NCBI RefSeq assembly: GCF_000283155.1
Contig: NW_004454177.1
Location: 23,676,246 to 23,740,245, forward strand
Direction: 5' to 3'
Length of the DNA stretch: 64,000 bases
Source: Ceratotherium simum simum
Taxonomy: Eukaryota; Chordata; Mammalia; Perissodactyla; Rhinocerotidae
Shown: piece after piece, positions 1 to 13,912 of the stretch
Layout: every line of letters begins with the position of its first letter
Position numbering within the stretch: position 1 is the first letter of the stretch
Notes under the pieces: generated by a model
Told to the model about the DNA's origin: nothing
The model's input: the letters and a program-made list of their open reading frames with translations, nothing else
The model's database searches: none
Translations under genes and position numbers: made by a program

Positions 1-134
1 ATGTAAAGTAGAGGAAGATGGGCATGGATGTTAGCCCAGGGCCAGTCTTCCTCAGCAAAAAAAAAAAAAAGAGGAGGATTGGCATCAGATGTTAGCTCAG
101 GGCTGATATTCCTTATCAAAAAAAATAAATAAAT
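1..134 (+). mobile_element. ERE SINE (CT-rich type), 3' tail only
   Basis: Only the end of the element is inside the window. It shows the phrase 'gaggaagatgggcatgg', then 'ttagcccagggccagtcttcc', an A-run, 'gaggaggattggca' and a second 'ttagctcagggctgat' block before an A-rich tail. The same blocks end the complete ERE copies at 31863 and 61516. The tRNA-like head lies upstream of base 1. Confidence 0.9.
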
Positions 135-1136
135 GAGAGTATTAGTCATCAATTTGATTTTATAACAAGAATACAAGTTTGCCTGTTTTAAAAAAATAAA
201 TTTTAATCATATGCATACACTAAATATGTGAGTAACTTAATAGATACAGAAACTGTATTTGATAAAAAATCACCGACCTTAAATGATGAAAGCCCACAGA
301 AAACTCAGAATAAAATAGAACTCCCTTATTTGATTTTTAAAAAGTGCCTACTGAAAAAAACCTTTATAAATTTTGCATACCGAATAATAAAACGGTGGAA
401 GCCAATTTTGAAGACTAATGAACTCAGTTATCTTGCTTGGTTCACTTCTGTTGTAACTAGACTGAATTGCTTAGCCCGTGTAGTAAAGAACAAAAATGAA
501 ATGAAAACCATAGCTATTAGAAAGGAAGACAAACTAACCATTCACTGATAGTATGTCAGATACATAGAAAATTCAAATGGGTTTTCAGAAGAATTGTTAT
601 AATTAATAATCTAAATATATTTCTGGATAAAATTTAATATACAGAAATCAATTTCATGTTTACATGCAGCAACCACATTAGAAAGGAAAAAATAAAGTGT
701 AATAAAAGCATTATATGCCTAGGAATAATTCTGACCATAACAACAAAAATACAAGACCTCTCATTCAAACAATAAATCATAAATAATATTGAGATAAGGA
801 AAATATACATACATAAAGATAAATACAATGTATATAGTTTTGAGGACTCAATATTTTAAAGAGGACAATTCTCCTCCAATAGATCTTTAGATTCAAATTA
901 ATTCTAGTAGAAATCGTGTAACATTGTAGAGATCTTGAAACTCATAAAGTGTATATGGAATTCAAAAGAAGAATAACCAGAACCACTTTAAGAAGAACTA
1001 GATGGGGACACCTCTCCACTAAATATCAAAATTTTTGTAATTCTGTATCATAATTAAGTTACAGTGGTATTAATATAATTAGTACAAGAGATGCCAGATA
1101 TAGACCCAGATTCATCCATAGGTGGCTGCCTTAGTC
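135..1136. other. AT-rich DNA with no recognised element
   Basis: About 1 kb of AT-rich sequence. A 106-codon open frame (228-548, plus) has AT-driven composition, no recognisable motif and no convincing splice sites, so it is not called. No repeat family is recognised. Confidence 0.5.
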
Positions 1137-1407
1137 CCTTCCATCTGCTATAACAAAAATATCATAGACTGGGTGGCTTAAACAACAAACATTTATTTCT
1201 CACTGTCTTCTCACTGTGTCCTCATATGGTGGAAGGGGCTGGGGAGCTCTCTGAGGTGTGTTGTATAAGGGCACTAATCCCATTAATGAGTACTCTTCCC
1301 TTATGGCTTAATCATCTCCCAAAGACTCTACTTTGAAGTGCCCTCACCTTGGGGATTAAGTTTCAACATATGAGTTTGGGGGGGACCCAGACATTCAGTC
1401 TATAGCA
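1137..1407 (-). mobile_element. MaLR LTR (MLT1-like), internally deleted
   Basis: Read on the minus strand it begins 'tgctatagactgaatgt', contains the diagnostic 'ccccccaaactcatatgttgaaac' region and the 'gggattagtgcccttata' block, and ends with 'gccacccagtctatgat' and 'ttgttatagcag'. These are hallmarks of MLT1/MST-type LTRs of the ERVL-MaLR group. The stretch between the hypersensitive middle and the 'gagaaataaatgtttgttg' block is shortened. It is a solo non-coding LTR; I see no clear 5-bp target duplication. Confidence 0.85.
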
Positions 1408-1411
1408 ATCC

Positions 1412-1610
1412 CTATAGTCTTGCCTTTCCCAGAATGTATAAGAATGCATTCATATTGTATGTAGTTTTTTGGTCTGTCTTCTTTCACTTAAAAATGCATT
1501 TAAGATTTATCCAATTTATTGCAAGTAGAATTAGCTCACACATTTTTACTGCAGAACCATATTCCTTTGGAATTACTGATATGTGCAAACTTGTTCATTT
1601 GAGAGGGGTC
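1412..1610 (-). mobile_element. Old L1M fragment, antisense
   Basis: The plus strand reads 'cttgcctttcccagaatgta', then 'tatgtag...gtctgtcttctttcactta' and 'aatgcatttaagatttatcc'. This is the antisense of the old mammalian L1 ORF2/3' UTR junction that recurs across genomes and again at 42140 in this window. It is heavily diverged. Confidence 0.6.
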
Positions 1611-3044
1611 TTAGAATGGAACAGGAGTAAAATTCCAAACTTTTAAAGGTCTGGACTTTTTATTTTCATGAGGAAGTTTCCAAACAAAAGCCAGATTCCA
1701 ATATTGCTCTCCCAAAATATTATTGACCAAGGCAAATGAAAAATAAGTAAGCCTTAAAATGATCTCTATGTTTTAGATGCACACATATCAAAAGTTGGAC
1801 TTAATGGTTTTTATCCTACTGTTCTTCTCCTATCCTTTGCTCCACTGTTACTTGTGCCCCTAGCACTCTGTCTGATCCACTACCGTACCCTTCTGCCAGT
1901 CATAACCTCCAAAGCTTAACTGTCTCTTAAGGTTAAACCATCTTCAGGATAGAATCCCTAATATTTTTATACAACATTAAGGAGTATATGCTAATGCGAT
2001 GTGACCCCAGCTCTCCACCTTTTGTTATTGACCTTAAGCCAGAAAGAGGAAATGTACTATGAAGTAAAAAAAATTGAAATTTTGAATGGAATATAGCCTT
2101 CTGTCAGATTCCCAACTTCTTGCTGCACATTTAGAAAGAGTATTGGAACAAAAACATAAGTTCATATTTTTGGTAGCTATTGCTCCTGCTTCAGTTATCA
2201 AGCATCAGTGGAGGAAGTCTCTTGATGAGGACACAGGAAAATGCTGTAAGCAGAACAATCAGAAAAACAGATGTTCTGTGCTAGCTAAGAAGCTGAGGGA
2301 GAAAAAATAACAGGTGATAATGAAGCTGCCTTGAGTGGAAAACAATTATTGAATTTCTCTTTTTACTATTAAACTTATAAGGAGAATGTTCTCTGAATGC
2401 TAAAGGAAATCTTGTAGATTTGTATTGATACCAGCTACATGATATCCATCATAAACCCTGAAAACTTCACACAACCTCTTCCTCAGTGTTAATTTTGCAG
2501 GTAGTAGGTATTTCTAATAATCCACAAACTATTCTCCATTCTCAGGTCATAACTGTCACACTTGTATTCTTAACTAAGGAACATTCTTTTTTCCTTTATG
2601 ACATCACATCCACTAACTTCATAAGTAGGAATCTACTAGGTAAATGAAATTGTCAAATTAAATATTCTCCCAAATGTCCTTTTTCTTGAAATCTTCAGGA
2701 TTCTCTTATTCGTAATCAGATTGTAGCCAATTTGGACATTGACTGACATAACTTTATGTCCAAATCAAGACCAAATTCAAGATCTCCATGAAATGCCAGA
2801 CTCTCTGTGGGCAAAATTTCCATTGAGTGTGACAGAATTAGTGGGGGTGAATGCAACAAGCTTTGGATCAACCCATAAATTCTATCTTTTAAAACTAGCA
2901 GCTAAAAAAGTCTAAAATCAATAGTTGAAAATATAACAGAGAAACAATTAATCATACTTTGTACCAACCATAGTGAACTCTTATTCTTCCTGTCAAGGAA
3001 CCCCACAGACAAAGATATTGATTTGTTCAGGACTTTAGAGTCAT
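1611..3044. other. AT-rich DNA with no recognised element
   Basis: Single-copy-looking sequence. A 74-codon frame (2086-2310, plus) starts with ATG and is lysine/glutamine-rich but shows no family resemblance. No repeat or RNA gene is recognised. Confidence 0.45.
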
Positions 3045-3098
3045 AAATAATATAATTATTCTCCATTTCCCAAATAATATAATTATTCTCCATTTCCC
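3045..3098. repeat. Perfect 27-bp tandem duplication
   Basis: Bases 3045-3071 and 3072-3098 are identical, back-to-back copies of a unit beginning 'aaataatataattattctcc'. Perfect identity implies a recent duplication or a two-copy minisatellite. Confidence 0.95.
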
Positions 3099-4711
3099 TA
3101 TGGTATTCAACCTTATGGTATTTTATCTTTAGTACTACCTGAGGCCACATATTCTATTATTACAGATCTGTGTTCTGTTTTCTTTAGTGAGTCATTGGAT
3201 TGAGACAGTCAATACTCATCTTTTCCTAGGAAAATCAGCAATATGCCTGAATAGCTATGCTCCAAATGTTCTGAAGCACCTTCCTACTCTTCACATGTCC
3301 ACAATCATAGACATAAGGTTAAATTTCCTCGTGAATCTATCCTTATCCAATAAATAGGTGGATGACTTTGGCTATGTTATAAAGATGAGATGAGTCTTCA
3401 GTATGATTCCATCTATCTGTTTAATGTTCTAGCTCAGAAAGGACATAACATTTCCAAAGAAGAGTTATAATTTAAGCAAAACTAAATGCATTAATTATAA
3501 TAATTTATCCAAAAGAAATAAATTCTTCATTTGGAGAGATATACAGTCATTTACAACTCTCCTGAATTGCTTGTAAGAAACAATTGAATTTCCTAATCTC
3601 TCTGGCTACTGCAAACAATGGGTTTCCTACTTTTATGAAATAGTTACACTTGAATATGACTTAACTAAGTCACGGTAACCAACAGACTTACCTGTGAACC
3701 AAAACATCAATGGGAATGTTGTGATTTAACATTAGTTTTTCAAAACTCCCTCCTCTGGGACTTCCTAATTAATATAAACATTAAGGGTTCATTTTGACCT
3801 CTAGTTTCCCCATCTAAGAAAAAGTGATTAGTAGATAATTTGACTCCAGGAGGGAAAAAAACAAGCCGTAAATTGAGATTTGAAATAATAAAAACTTAAG
3901 ATGAATTCTAGATGGCCTATTTCTGTTCTCAACTCTTTTTATATTTTGCTTTCCAGGAGGCATGGAGAGTGGGAAAAATCAAGCATATTATGATTCAAAG
4001 ATTGATAGGGTAGATAGACAATGTCATTAAACTCATAGAAATTCTCACTCAAGAGATTTGTGAGACCAAGAGAGCAATATTTCAGAACAGAGCAGCCCTA
4101 GACATAATACTAGCCTCTCAAGGTCATTTATTTCAGGGGAAGAATGTTGTATTTATATCCCTGCTTACAGTTGAGATTTTTAATATTAACAATAATATCC
4201 AAAAACAAACAAAAAAATCATGAAATTTGGATATTAAGAAACTGTTCCTATATGGGATTCTGTTAGCGTTTTAGATTGGGAATAGGATCTATTTTCTTGA
4301 TTTTATTGGGGAAATCTTGGCTTCTCATTGAAGTAGACTAAAAACTCTTATCACAATCCTTTTCTTAGTGTTGATCTGCTTTTCAGTGTTCAAATGTGTA
4401 ATCTTTAGAGTTTTAAATGCAATTTATCACCTATTGTCCAATTAAATATTCCAACATAGAATTATCCAGCAAAAACAAAATCTGATTTATAGAGTGGTTG
4501 AAACAACCACCACTGGAACCCTGATGTGCATTCATGACTTTTCAAACCATGGTGTGAATTGGACTGATCACTTTTCCAGTCTAATTCGAGCTTGGGCTGA
4601 AGAATGACTATAAATTGGAACTAAGAATTAAGGTGATATATTAACATGATTTACAAAGAATGTAGATTATCTATATCAACATGATTTAGTTGCCTTTTCC
4701 AGGACACCTCT
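3099..4711. other. AT-rich DNA with no recognised element
   Basis: Single-copy-looking sequence with several short A- and T-runs. No repeat family, RNA gene or coding stretch that I can support. Confidence 0.45.
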
Positions 4712-5540
4712 TGTTGACCTTAAACAAATAGACAGCCAGTTATTTATACAGCAGAAATGGGTTTATTTGGGATCAGCACAGAATTGCATTTTGGGGTCTG
4801 CAACTGTGGCAAGCCACATGCAAGTCCGCCAGCAGTGAGGGAGGAGAAACTCGCTTATAGAGGGGAAGAAGTTGGGAGGGCTATTGCAAACAAAGAGTCC
4901 ATTGGAGAAACTGACGGTTCAGTGTGCAGTGGCTTTCATTGGCTGAGTTGTAACGGTCTCTCACTGGCTGAGCTTCTTGCCAGTGAAGAAGAGGAAATCT
5001 TTCTTCTACCTCTTGGGATCTGCTATCAGCATAGGACATGAGAGCTCCCCCTTTTGGTCTCTTGACTCCAATTTAATGAGGTTTCTGTTTATTAATTTTC
5101 ACACTCTGTATGAGAAAGATAAGACTGTAAATTAATAAATAACTTCACTTTTTGTTCAGGAAATTCTCACAGATAGCTTTATCAGATATAGTAATTTACT
5201 CACTTGGACAACTTGTCAGCTACTAGATAAGCCATCTACAGCTTGCTCATCAGGACTCACCTTAAGATGGTGGCTTCACTGTTTCCACGAATCCTAAACA
5301 ACTTCTTTTTAATATATCACAAACTTTGCCCAATCCTAGTAAGTTCCCCATCTTGAAAGACCTGCTTTAACCCATGTGGGCCCAAGTAGAAAAGCTCTGT
5401 AAATATCCCACCTCTTTTTTCCCATTTTGAGACACTGTCAAGATGTCAAGATAGTGTGCTCCCCTACTGCAGTAAGTCCTAATAAATTTAGCTTTACTTT
5501 ATTAACGGGTCTTCTGGCGATATTTTGGGTGAGTTCAACA
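4712..5540 (+). mobile_element. Probable ERV1-like LTR
   Basis: Runs from 'tgttgaccttaaac' to 'gagttcaaca', so it has TG...CA ends. The 5' part has 'cagcagaaatgggtttattt', and the 3' part has 'tttgagacactgtcaagat' followed by 'cctaataaatttagctttac' and 'gggtcttctggcgat', the usual order of a gammaretrovirus-type LTR with its AATAAA poly(A) signal. No target duplication is clear. The open frame at 4757-5041 lies inside it and is not a gene. It could be a composite, because the middle (about 5050-5330) is AT-rich and less LTR-like. Confidence 0.5.
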
Positions 5541-6540
5541 GCTTTCAGTCATATGAAATGCCAGGGGACAACATGGAATAGGAAATCATGAAACATAAAT
5601 TCTAATACTAACTTTTTATGTCTATTAACTTTCTAGACCTCAATTTTCTCATTTCTAAAGAGAGAGTCAGTGCAGATATTTTATAAATTTCTTTTCTCTA
5701 AATTTCATTAAATCTATGACAAAAGACAAGAAATTTGCATGATCATTTACATGATCATGATGCATTTATTTAATTGATTTTATGAGTAATTTCTAACACT
5801 TAATATTTTTCTTCTTATATCAATCATTTCAGTCCCAAGATGCTGTGCATATATTCTCTACATACCCTGTGTGCCTGTAGATCCAGTACATTTATTATTT
5901 TTGCTGGCTCACCTTACATTTTCACTTCATCTTGAAATGGTTTTTATTTTTTTTTAATTTTTTGGTCCACAGTTTAGCTCTTAACCATGATATTTACAGG
6001 GCTTATGTATTGTTTTCCGCATTCTTGGTATGAGTATAAAGGAAGGCTCCTATGGTAAACAAATATGCACAATTCATTTCCTTAACTACTCCTTCCCCAA
6101 GGGAAAAATCTTTTGCTTTAAAAAAAGAATTCAAACTTTTTAAAAAAAATAACAAAATTTGACCTCACCTACAGGCAACAATAATGGTTGGTGTAACTTA
6201 CTTTTGAGTTGCCCCAGGCAAAGTCAAACCTCGAAGAATGCTCTGAGACTCCTGATGTCTCCTCATCTCTGGGGGATTAGGGACATCTCAAGAGTGCAGA
6301 TAAAGTCTGTTTTGCTAGAAGCACTCTGTGAAAAGTCTTAAGTGTCTTTCCCTATAGACTTAGACTTCATTATTCTTTTCTTCAGGCAATAAGAAATTTG
6401 AATATGCAATTTTTTATCACTTTATATTTGGGAATAATTTTCTTAAATATGTAAATATTGGCAAAAATATGGTCATTATCCTATCCAAATTATAATTACT
6501 TTGTTAATCAATCAACTAAGCAAGCAATTCCTATTGTTCA
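5541..6540. other. AT-rich DNA with no recognised element
   Basis: Contains a T-rich run near 5945-5965 and an A-rich run near 6120-6155. No coding or repeat assignment can be supported. Confidence 0.4.
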
Positions 6541-6790
6541 TTGTGTAGATACAGATATTATTGGTGATCTTGTGGGGAGACAAAGAAATAAATTAAATAG
6601 GCACCCACCTCAAAGAGGTAATCACCAAGTTAGAAACAATAGATATATATATATTTTTTTTAAATAATAATTATAGAAATAAAAACAGCAACATAATATG
6701 ACATTTTAAGATATATAATAGGCAGAATGAAAGGTAGCGAGGAAGTTCCAAGGACAATTTTGGATTAAATAGGTCAATGAGGCTTCGTAA
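6541..6790 (+). mobile_element. Ancient mammalian repeat, left part (split by L1)
   Basis: 'gatcttgtggggagacaaagaaataaatt' and the A-rich sequence after it resemble the opening of the same old repeat better preserved at 20860-22180. It breaks where the L1 begins, and similar sequence resumes after the L1 at 9806. I do not assign the family name. Confidence 0.35.
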
Positions 6791-9805
<3,015 letters not shown>

Positions 9806-9990
9806 AATGTGTGGTGAAAATATTGGACAGATGTGAAATAGACAAAGATGAAAAGTGCAGGCAAGCGTAACAGCATACACAAAGCCACAATTGTGGGTAT
9901 AGTGAAGGTAATTTTGGAATCAGTGGATAGGTTAACTTCAATGTAATTGATGATATAGGCAAAGGTAAGATATAAAAATGAACATAATTT
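9806..9990 (+). mobile_element. Ancient mammalian repeat, right part
   Basis: 'gtgtggtgaaaat...gtgcaggcaagcgtaacagc' resembles the 'ggcagagggaacagc' part of the old repeat also present at 20860-22180. It appears to continue the piece at 6541-6790 across the L1 insertion. The assignment rests on weak similarity. Confidence 0.3.
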
Positions 9991-10059
9991 TTTTCATTAG
10001 AGTAGTGTAGTGATTTTGTTAAGACCCAAAACTGTTGTTTTCACATTAATCATCCTTTT

Positions 10060-10945
10060 TATGTAGACTTTTTTTAATATCAAATTTTATTCTTATTACG
10101 AAAGTAATAGAAAAGTTCAAATAATACAGGCATATATAGGATAGAAAACAGCTTCTTGCATCTCACTGACCAGAGATACCTACTGTTAACTCTTTGGAAT
10201 ATGACATGCTTCTCTAATAGACACTTTTCTATACAGACTCTACATATGTAAGGGTTTTGTTATTGTTGTTAACATTAAATAGTGTTTTGAAATACCTTTT
10301 TTCACCACACTTTGGTATGAATTCCTCCAGTTTTTACATTTAAACACACACGTATTTACTGAATGGGATCATACTGTTCTGTATTTTTCCTCATTCACAA
10401 TATATGTAGACTTTGTCTTTTTTTTTTTTTTTTTTTTAAAAATTTTATTTATTTATTTTTCCCCCAAAGCCCCAGTACATAGCTGTCTGTCATAGCTGCA
10501 CATCCTTCTAGTTGCTGTATGTGGGACGCGGCCTCAGCATGGCTGGAGGAGCGGTGCCTCGGTGCGCACCCGGGATCCGAACCCGGGCCGCCGGCAGCGG
10601 AGAGCACGCACTTAACCGCTAAGCCACGGGGCCGGCCCTCTCTTTGTCTTTTTTGCATCAACTGCAAGTTATTTAACCACAGGATTGTCAACATTTTAAA
10701 ATGATTTTCTATTGTGGAAATTTAGTTGTTTTTCAATATTTCCATATTATCAGTAATACGACTTTAGGCATGTATCTATGTGTACTTGCGTGAACAGTTC
10801 TACGAGATAAACTAGAAGTAGGACTGCTCACTGAAAGGTTACACACATTTTAAAATTTGATTCCTGGAAATCGTATATGAGAGCACCTGTTTCTACTCTC
10901 TGAAGAGTACTGGGTAGCATTATTGTCTTTGAAACATGCTGGCTA
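10060..10945 (-). mobile_element. Old L1M 3' end, antisense, carrying an ERE
   Basis: The plus strand gives 'ttacgaaagtaatagaaaag', 'gagatacctactgttaac', 'gaatgggatcatactgttct' and, after the ERE, 'ctagaagtaggactgctcac' and 'gagagcacctgtttctac'. This is the antisense of the ORF2 end and 3' UTR of old mammalian L1. The same family appears in sense at 16005-16670. Confidence 0.75.
10411..10654 (-). mobile_element. ERE SINE (tRNA-headed, long type), well preserved
   Basis: On the minus strand the element starts 'gggccggccccgtggctt', has the A-box region 'agcggttaagtgcgtgc' and the B-box region 'cgggttcggatcccggg', and then reads 'gaaggatgtgcagctatgac' and 'ctggggctttgggggaaa'. Target duplication 'ctttgtctttttt' is seen at 10411-10423 and 10642-10654; the body is 10424-10641. 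The near-consensus, CpG-rich head suggests one of the youngest copies here. Confidence 0.95.
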
Positions 10946-10954
10946 ATCAATTGC

Positions 10955-11180
10955 TTGTGTTTACTAGGTGTTTATTAGAGAACAGGCACTATTTTAAATG
11001 TTTAACATGAATTAACTCACATAATACTCATAAAACCCCTAAGAGGGAGGTCATCTTTTTTCAGATGAAGAAAATAAGGCACAGGGATAATAATTATCGC
11101 CAGTCATACAGGTGGTATATGGCAGAACATGGATTCCAGCCCAGTCTCTCTCCACAGCCTTCCTCTTAAAAGCAATTCTA
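10955..11180 (-). mobile_element. MIR SINE
   Basis: The plus strand shows the reverse of the MIR core: 'ggcactattttaaatg', 'aactcacataatactc', 'cagatgaagaaaataaggcac' and 'gcagaacatggattccagccc'. It is an old CORE-SINE, diverged and unable to move. Confidence 0.85.
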
Positions 11181-11910
11181 CTATGCTGCTAACATGCATT
11201 CTCATTTCAAAGACAAATGAAAAGAACATTGCAAAATTTAATAATATATCTAAATTCATGCAGTAGATGTAGAACCTGAAATTTACCTCTCCAGTAAGAA
11301 ATAGATTAGTTAAAATATAATTTACTATGGCTTATTTAAAAAATATAATTATATGGTATATACAGCAACACCATCAATCAAGACTATTAAAGAGAACCCT
11401 ACCCTAAAAGTCATCAATAATGAACAAACCTAGTAGATTGGTGATGGTAGGCACAATCTTTAATGTTACAGTTATCTTATAATTTTAACATAAAAAAATT
11501 CCACAACACTAGAAATTTATAAGTGCAGGTATACTACTTATGAATACATTAAATTATATTCTTATAGTTTGGGCCAGCTCAGTTACCTCAATTATTCATA
11601 GAACTATTTCTGTAATCATGCTTTAAGAAGTGTGATACCAACATATCACCACAGACTCGTGCCCCAGGAAAATGTGCAAATGTGATTTTAAAAAATGCAA
11701 ATGAGGCTCCACAATCCGTGCCCATCCATAGAGGAAGCTTGACTGTGCCTCTTATGTAACACTTTTGCTTGTTTTCCCTGTAACATTAGACAATATTTAA
11801 GTAGCTGAGAATTGGTACTTAGGCTTCTGAGGAAGTGAACATGTTAAAGAGCAGAAGTTGATATAAAAAAATAAGGCTGAGAAATTTGCTTCTCAAATAA
11901 GCATATGGCT
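11181..11910. other. AT-rich DNA with no recognised element
   Basis: Single-copy-looking sequence. Nothing beyond AT-rich composition can be supported. Confidence 0.4.
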
Positions 11911-12010
11911 GTGTGTGAATATATGTATATTTTATATATAGATATGTTATATATATTATATATGGGGGAGAGAGAGAGATCATATATGTATAATATACAT
12001 ATATATGTGA
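11911..12010. repeat. (TA)n-rich microsatellite
   Basis: A tract of TATA/TGTATA steps broken by 'gggggagagagagag'. It resumes as 'catatatgtataatatacatatata' and is imperfect throughout. Confidence 0.85.
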
Positions 12011-13479
12011 ACATTTATAAAGAGGTAAGAATAATTTCTTGCTTTGCCTTTTAATTTTGAAAATATTGATATATTGAGTACGCATTTCTAGATGTTATTT
12101 TTTATAATATATTCAATATATAGTGATATGTGTGCCAATATATAAATATTTACGTATAAACACATATAAATGTATAAAACTATAAATTGTGAAGTTGTTA
12201 GTATAGTGAGGATGCTTGAAAATGAAATACTGGTCTTTCATTTTTGGAGATCATTGTGCTGTCAGTATGATACTTACACATTTGTAGAAACATAGCAGGA
12301 AAATACCAAGAAACTTTAAAATTTAAAATGATAACATTGATTTCCTAGTGTCTCATTATGCAGTTTGATATCTTTGAGCATTTTCATGCAGCAAATCCAT
12401 AAATTTAAAATATTGTGAAAGTGAAAAATGAAAACAGTACAATGTGAGGATTTATGGTTGCTAAAATTCTTGGCAAGTTTCTCACTGCAGTACGTTATAT
12501 AACAGTGAGTATAAACATTTAGGTCAAACAATTATAGCACGATTAGTAGCAAGCACTTGTTGGAAATAAGGCTTTGATGAGCCTTCTACATAACTTATTT
12601 ATAATATATTTTTTATATTAAATTACATATATTTCTGCAACATATATGTTTTTCTATACTCATACCTGATTTCTGTCTTTGGCACAAAGCCAGAGTCACA
12701 GGGATTGTTGTCCCAATGTGTCCATTGAGTCACAGGGATTGTTGACTGTTTTGCTCAGTAATCTGACTTAAGTATCAGGGAAATGTAGTTAACACATTAC
12801 ACTACTCTGGTACTGTTTGGGTATAAAATTATGATGACTAAACTCATGGAGGCCTTTATTTTCATTATGTTTATCTATTTAGTTATTCAGTCTCTATATC
12901 TAGACAGCCTTTCCAATTATCAAATATTTTACCCCAATGACTACATAGGTAGCTGAGAATACTATGCATTGTTTTATAAGTTTTATTCTGCTATGATTAA
13001 AATTTATTAAAAATTACAATATGAGAACTGAAGCCAACACATTTCCCTATCCCACTGTTAATATTGGGATTAAGCAACAATGTCTTAGCTGCTTCTCTAG
13101 GAAATATCTACTTCAGGGAGGTAGTAAGACTGAACCAGTGAAACAGATTACTTATCAAGACTAGTAGCTTCCTCATGAAGAACCATGCTAAAACTTTCTT
13201 GCTGTGCTCACCATCCAAAGGCATTTCATTTTCAACTCTTCCAAATCCTAATCAATTTCCCATCTTGCAAGATCTGTCTTATTATCCTCCTTATTCATTC
13301 ATTTTGCGACTCTAAAGACCTAGTCACAGTGGAGTTATCTGTTACTGCGGGAGATCTAATAATTTAGCTATGTGTGATCAATAGGCTTTTTGGTTCATCT
13401 TTTGGGGAGTTCCCTTATATCCTTCACTTTGTTTCACCAGTTGTGAACATTTACTACATTTACCTTACAAATCTCTTTC
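12011..13479. other. AT-rich DNA with a spaced direct repeat
   Basis: No element is recognised over most of this stretch. An 18-bp sequence, 'gagtcacagggattgttg', occurs exactly at 12693-12710 and 12727-12744, a period of 34 bp. No gene is seen. Confidence 0.5.
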
Positions 13480-13690
13480 TTTTGAAATTTTTTGTCTGAA
13501 ACACTTGACATAAATTCCAAACATCATTCCCCTTTACTCCTTAATGCTTCAGTGTATATTTTCTAAGAACCAGGACAGTCTCTTACATAATCACAGCACA
13601 TTTTTAAAAATCAGAAAACTTAGCATTATAAAATACTATGATTTAATGTATACTCCATATTATAAATCTGCCTAAAACAAATTTTAAACC
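13480..13690 (-). mobile_element. Old L1M 3' UTR fragment, antisense
   Basis: The plus strand reads 'cccctttactccttaatgct', 'cagtgtatattttctaagaac', 'aggacagtctcttacata' and 'atcacagcacatttttaaaa'. This matches the common old L1-type block with the 'aacaaggacattctcttacat' signature. It belongs with the fragment at 58010-58820. Confidence 0.55.
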
Positions 13691-13782
13691 TATATCCATA
13701 TTATAGACAATGTAACCAAGATCTATTAAATTAGAAAGCTCCGAGTTTTCATCCTATTTATGAGCCAAGTTAGCCTGCTGCC

Positions 13783-13874
13783 ATGTATGTGTATATCTAT
13801 ACCGGATATATAAATATATATTATATGTGTACGTGGTGTGTGTATGTATGGGTATGTGTGTATGTGTGTGTGTG

Positions 13875-13906
<32 letters not shown>

Positions 13907-13912
13907 TATAAA
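13783..13912. repeat. TG/TA/CA compound microsatellite with a 38-bp palindrome
   Basis: Alternating TG, TA and CA runs. (TG)6(TA)7(CA)6 at 13863-13900 is perfectly self-complementary over 38 bp, and the CA run continues to 13906. Short nonsense ORFs over it are composition artefacts. Confidence 0.95.

Noticed and set aside
228..548. 106-codon plus-strand frame
   Set aside because: AT-driven composition, no motif, no promoter or splice context.
2086..2310. 74-codon plus-strand frame
   Set aside because: Mixed composition made it worth reading, but there is no acceptor/donor pair or recognisable domain.
2902..3150. 82-codon minus-strand frame with an internal peptide repeat
   Set aside because: The peptide repeat is just the 27-bp tandem DNA duplication read in frame; no other gene evidence.
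4757..5041. 94-codon plus-strand frame
   Set aside because: Lies inside the LTR-like element and has no retroviral protein similarity.
10449..10704. Open frames on both strands with arginine/proline-rich text
   Set aside because: They are translations of the CpG-rich ERE head; similar peptides recur at 24066, 39049, 48406 and 61614 for the same reason.
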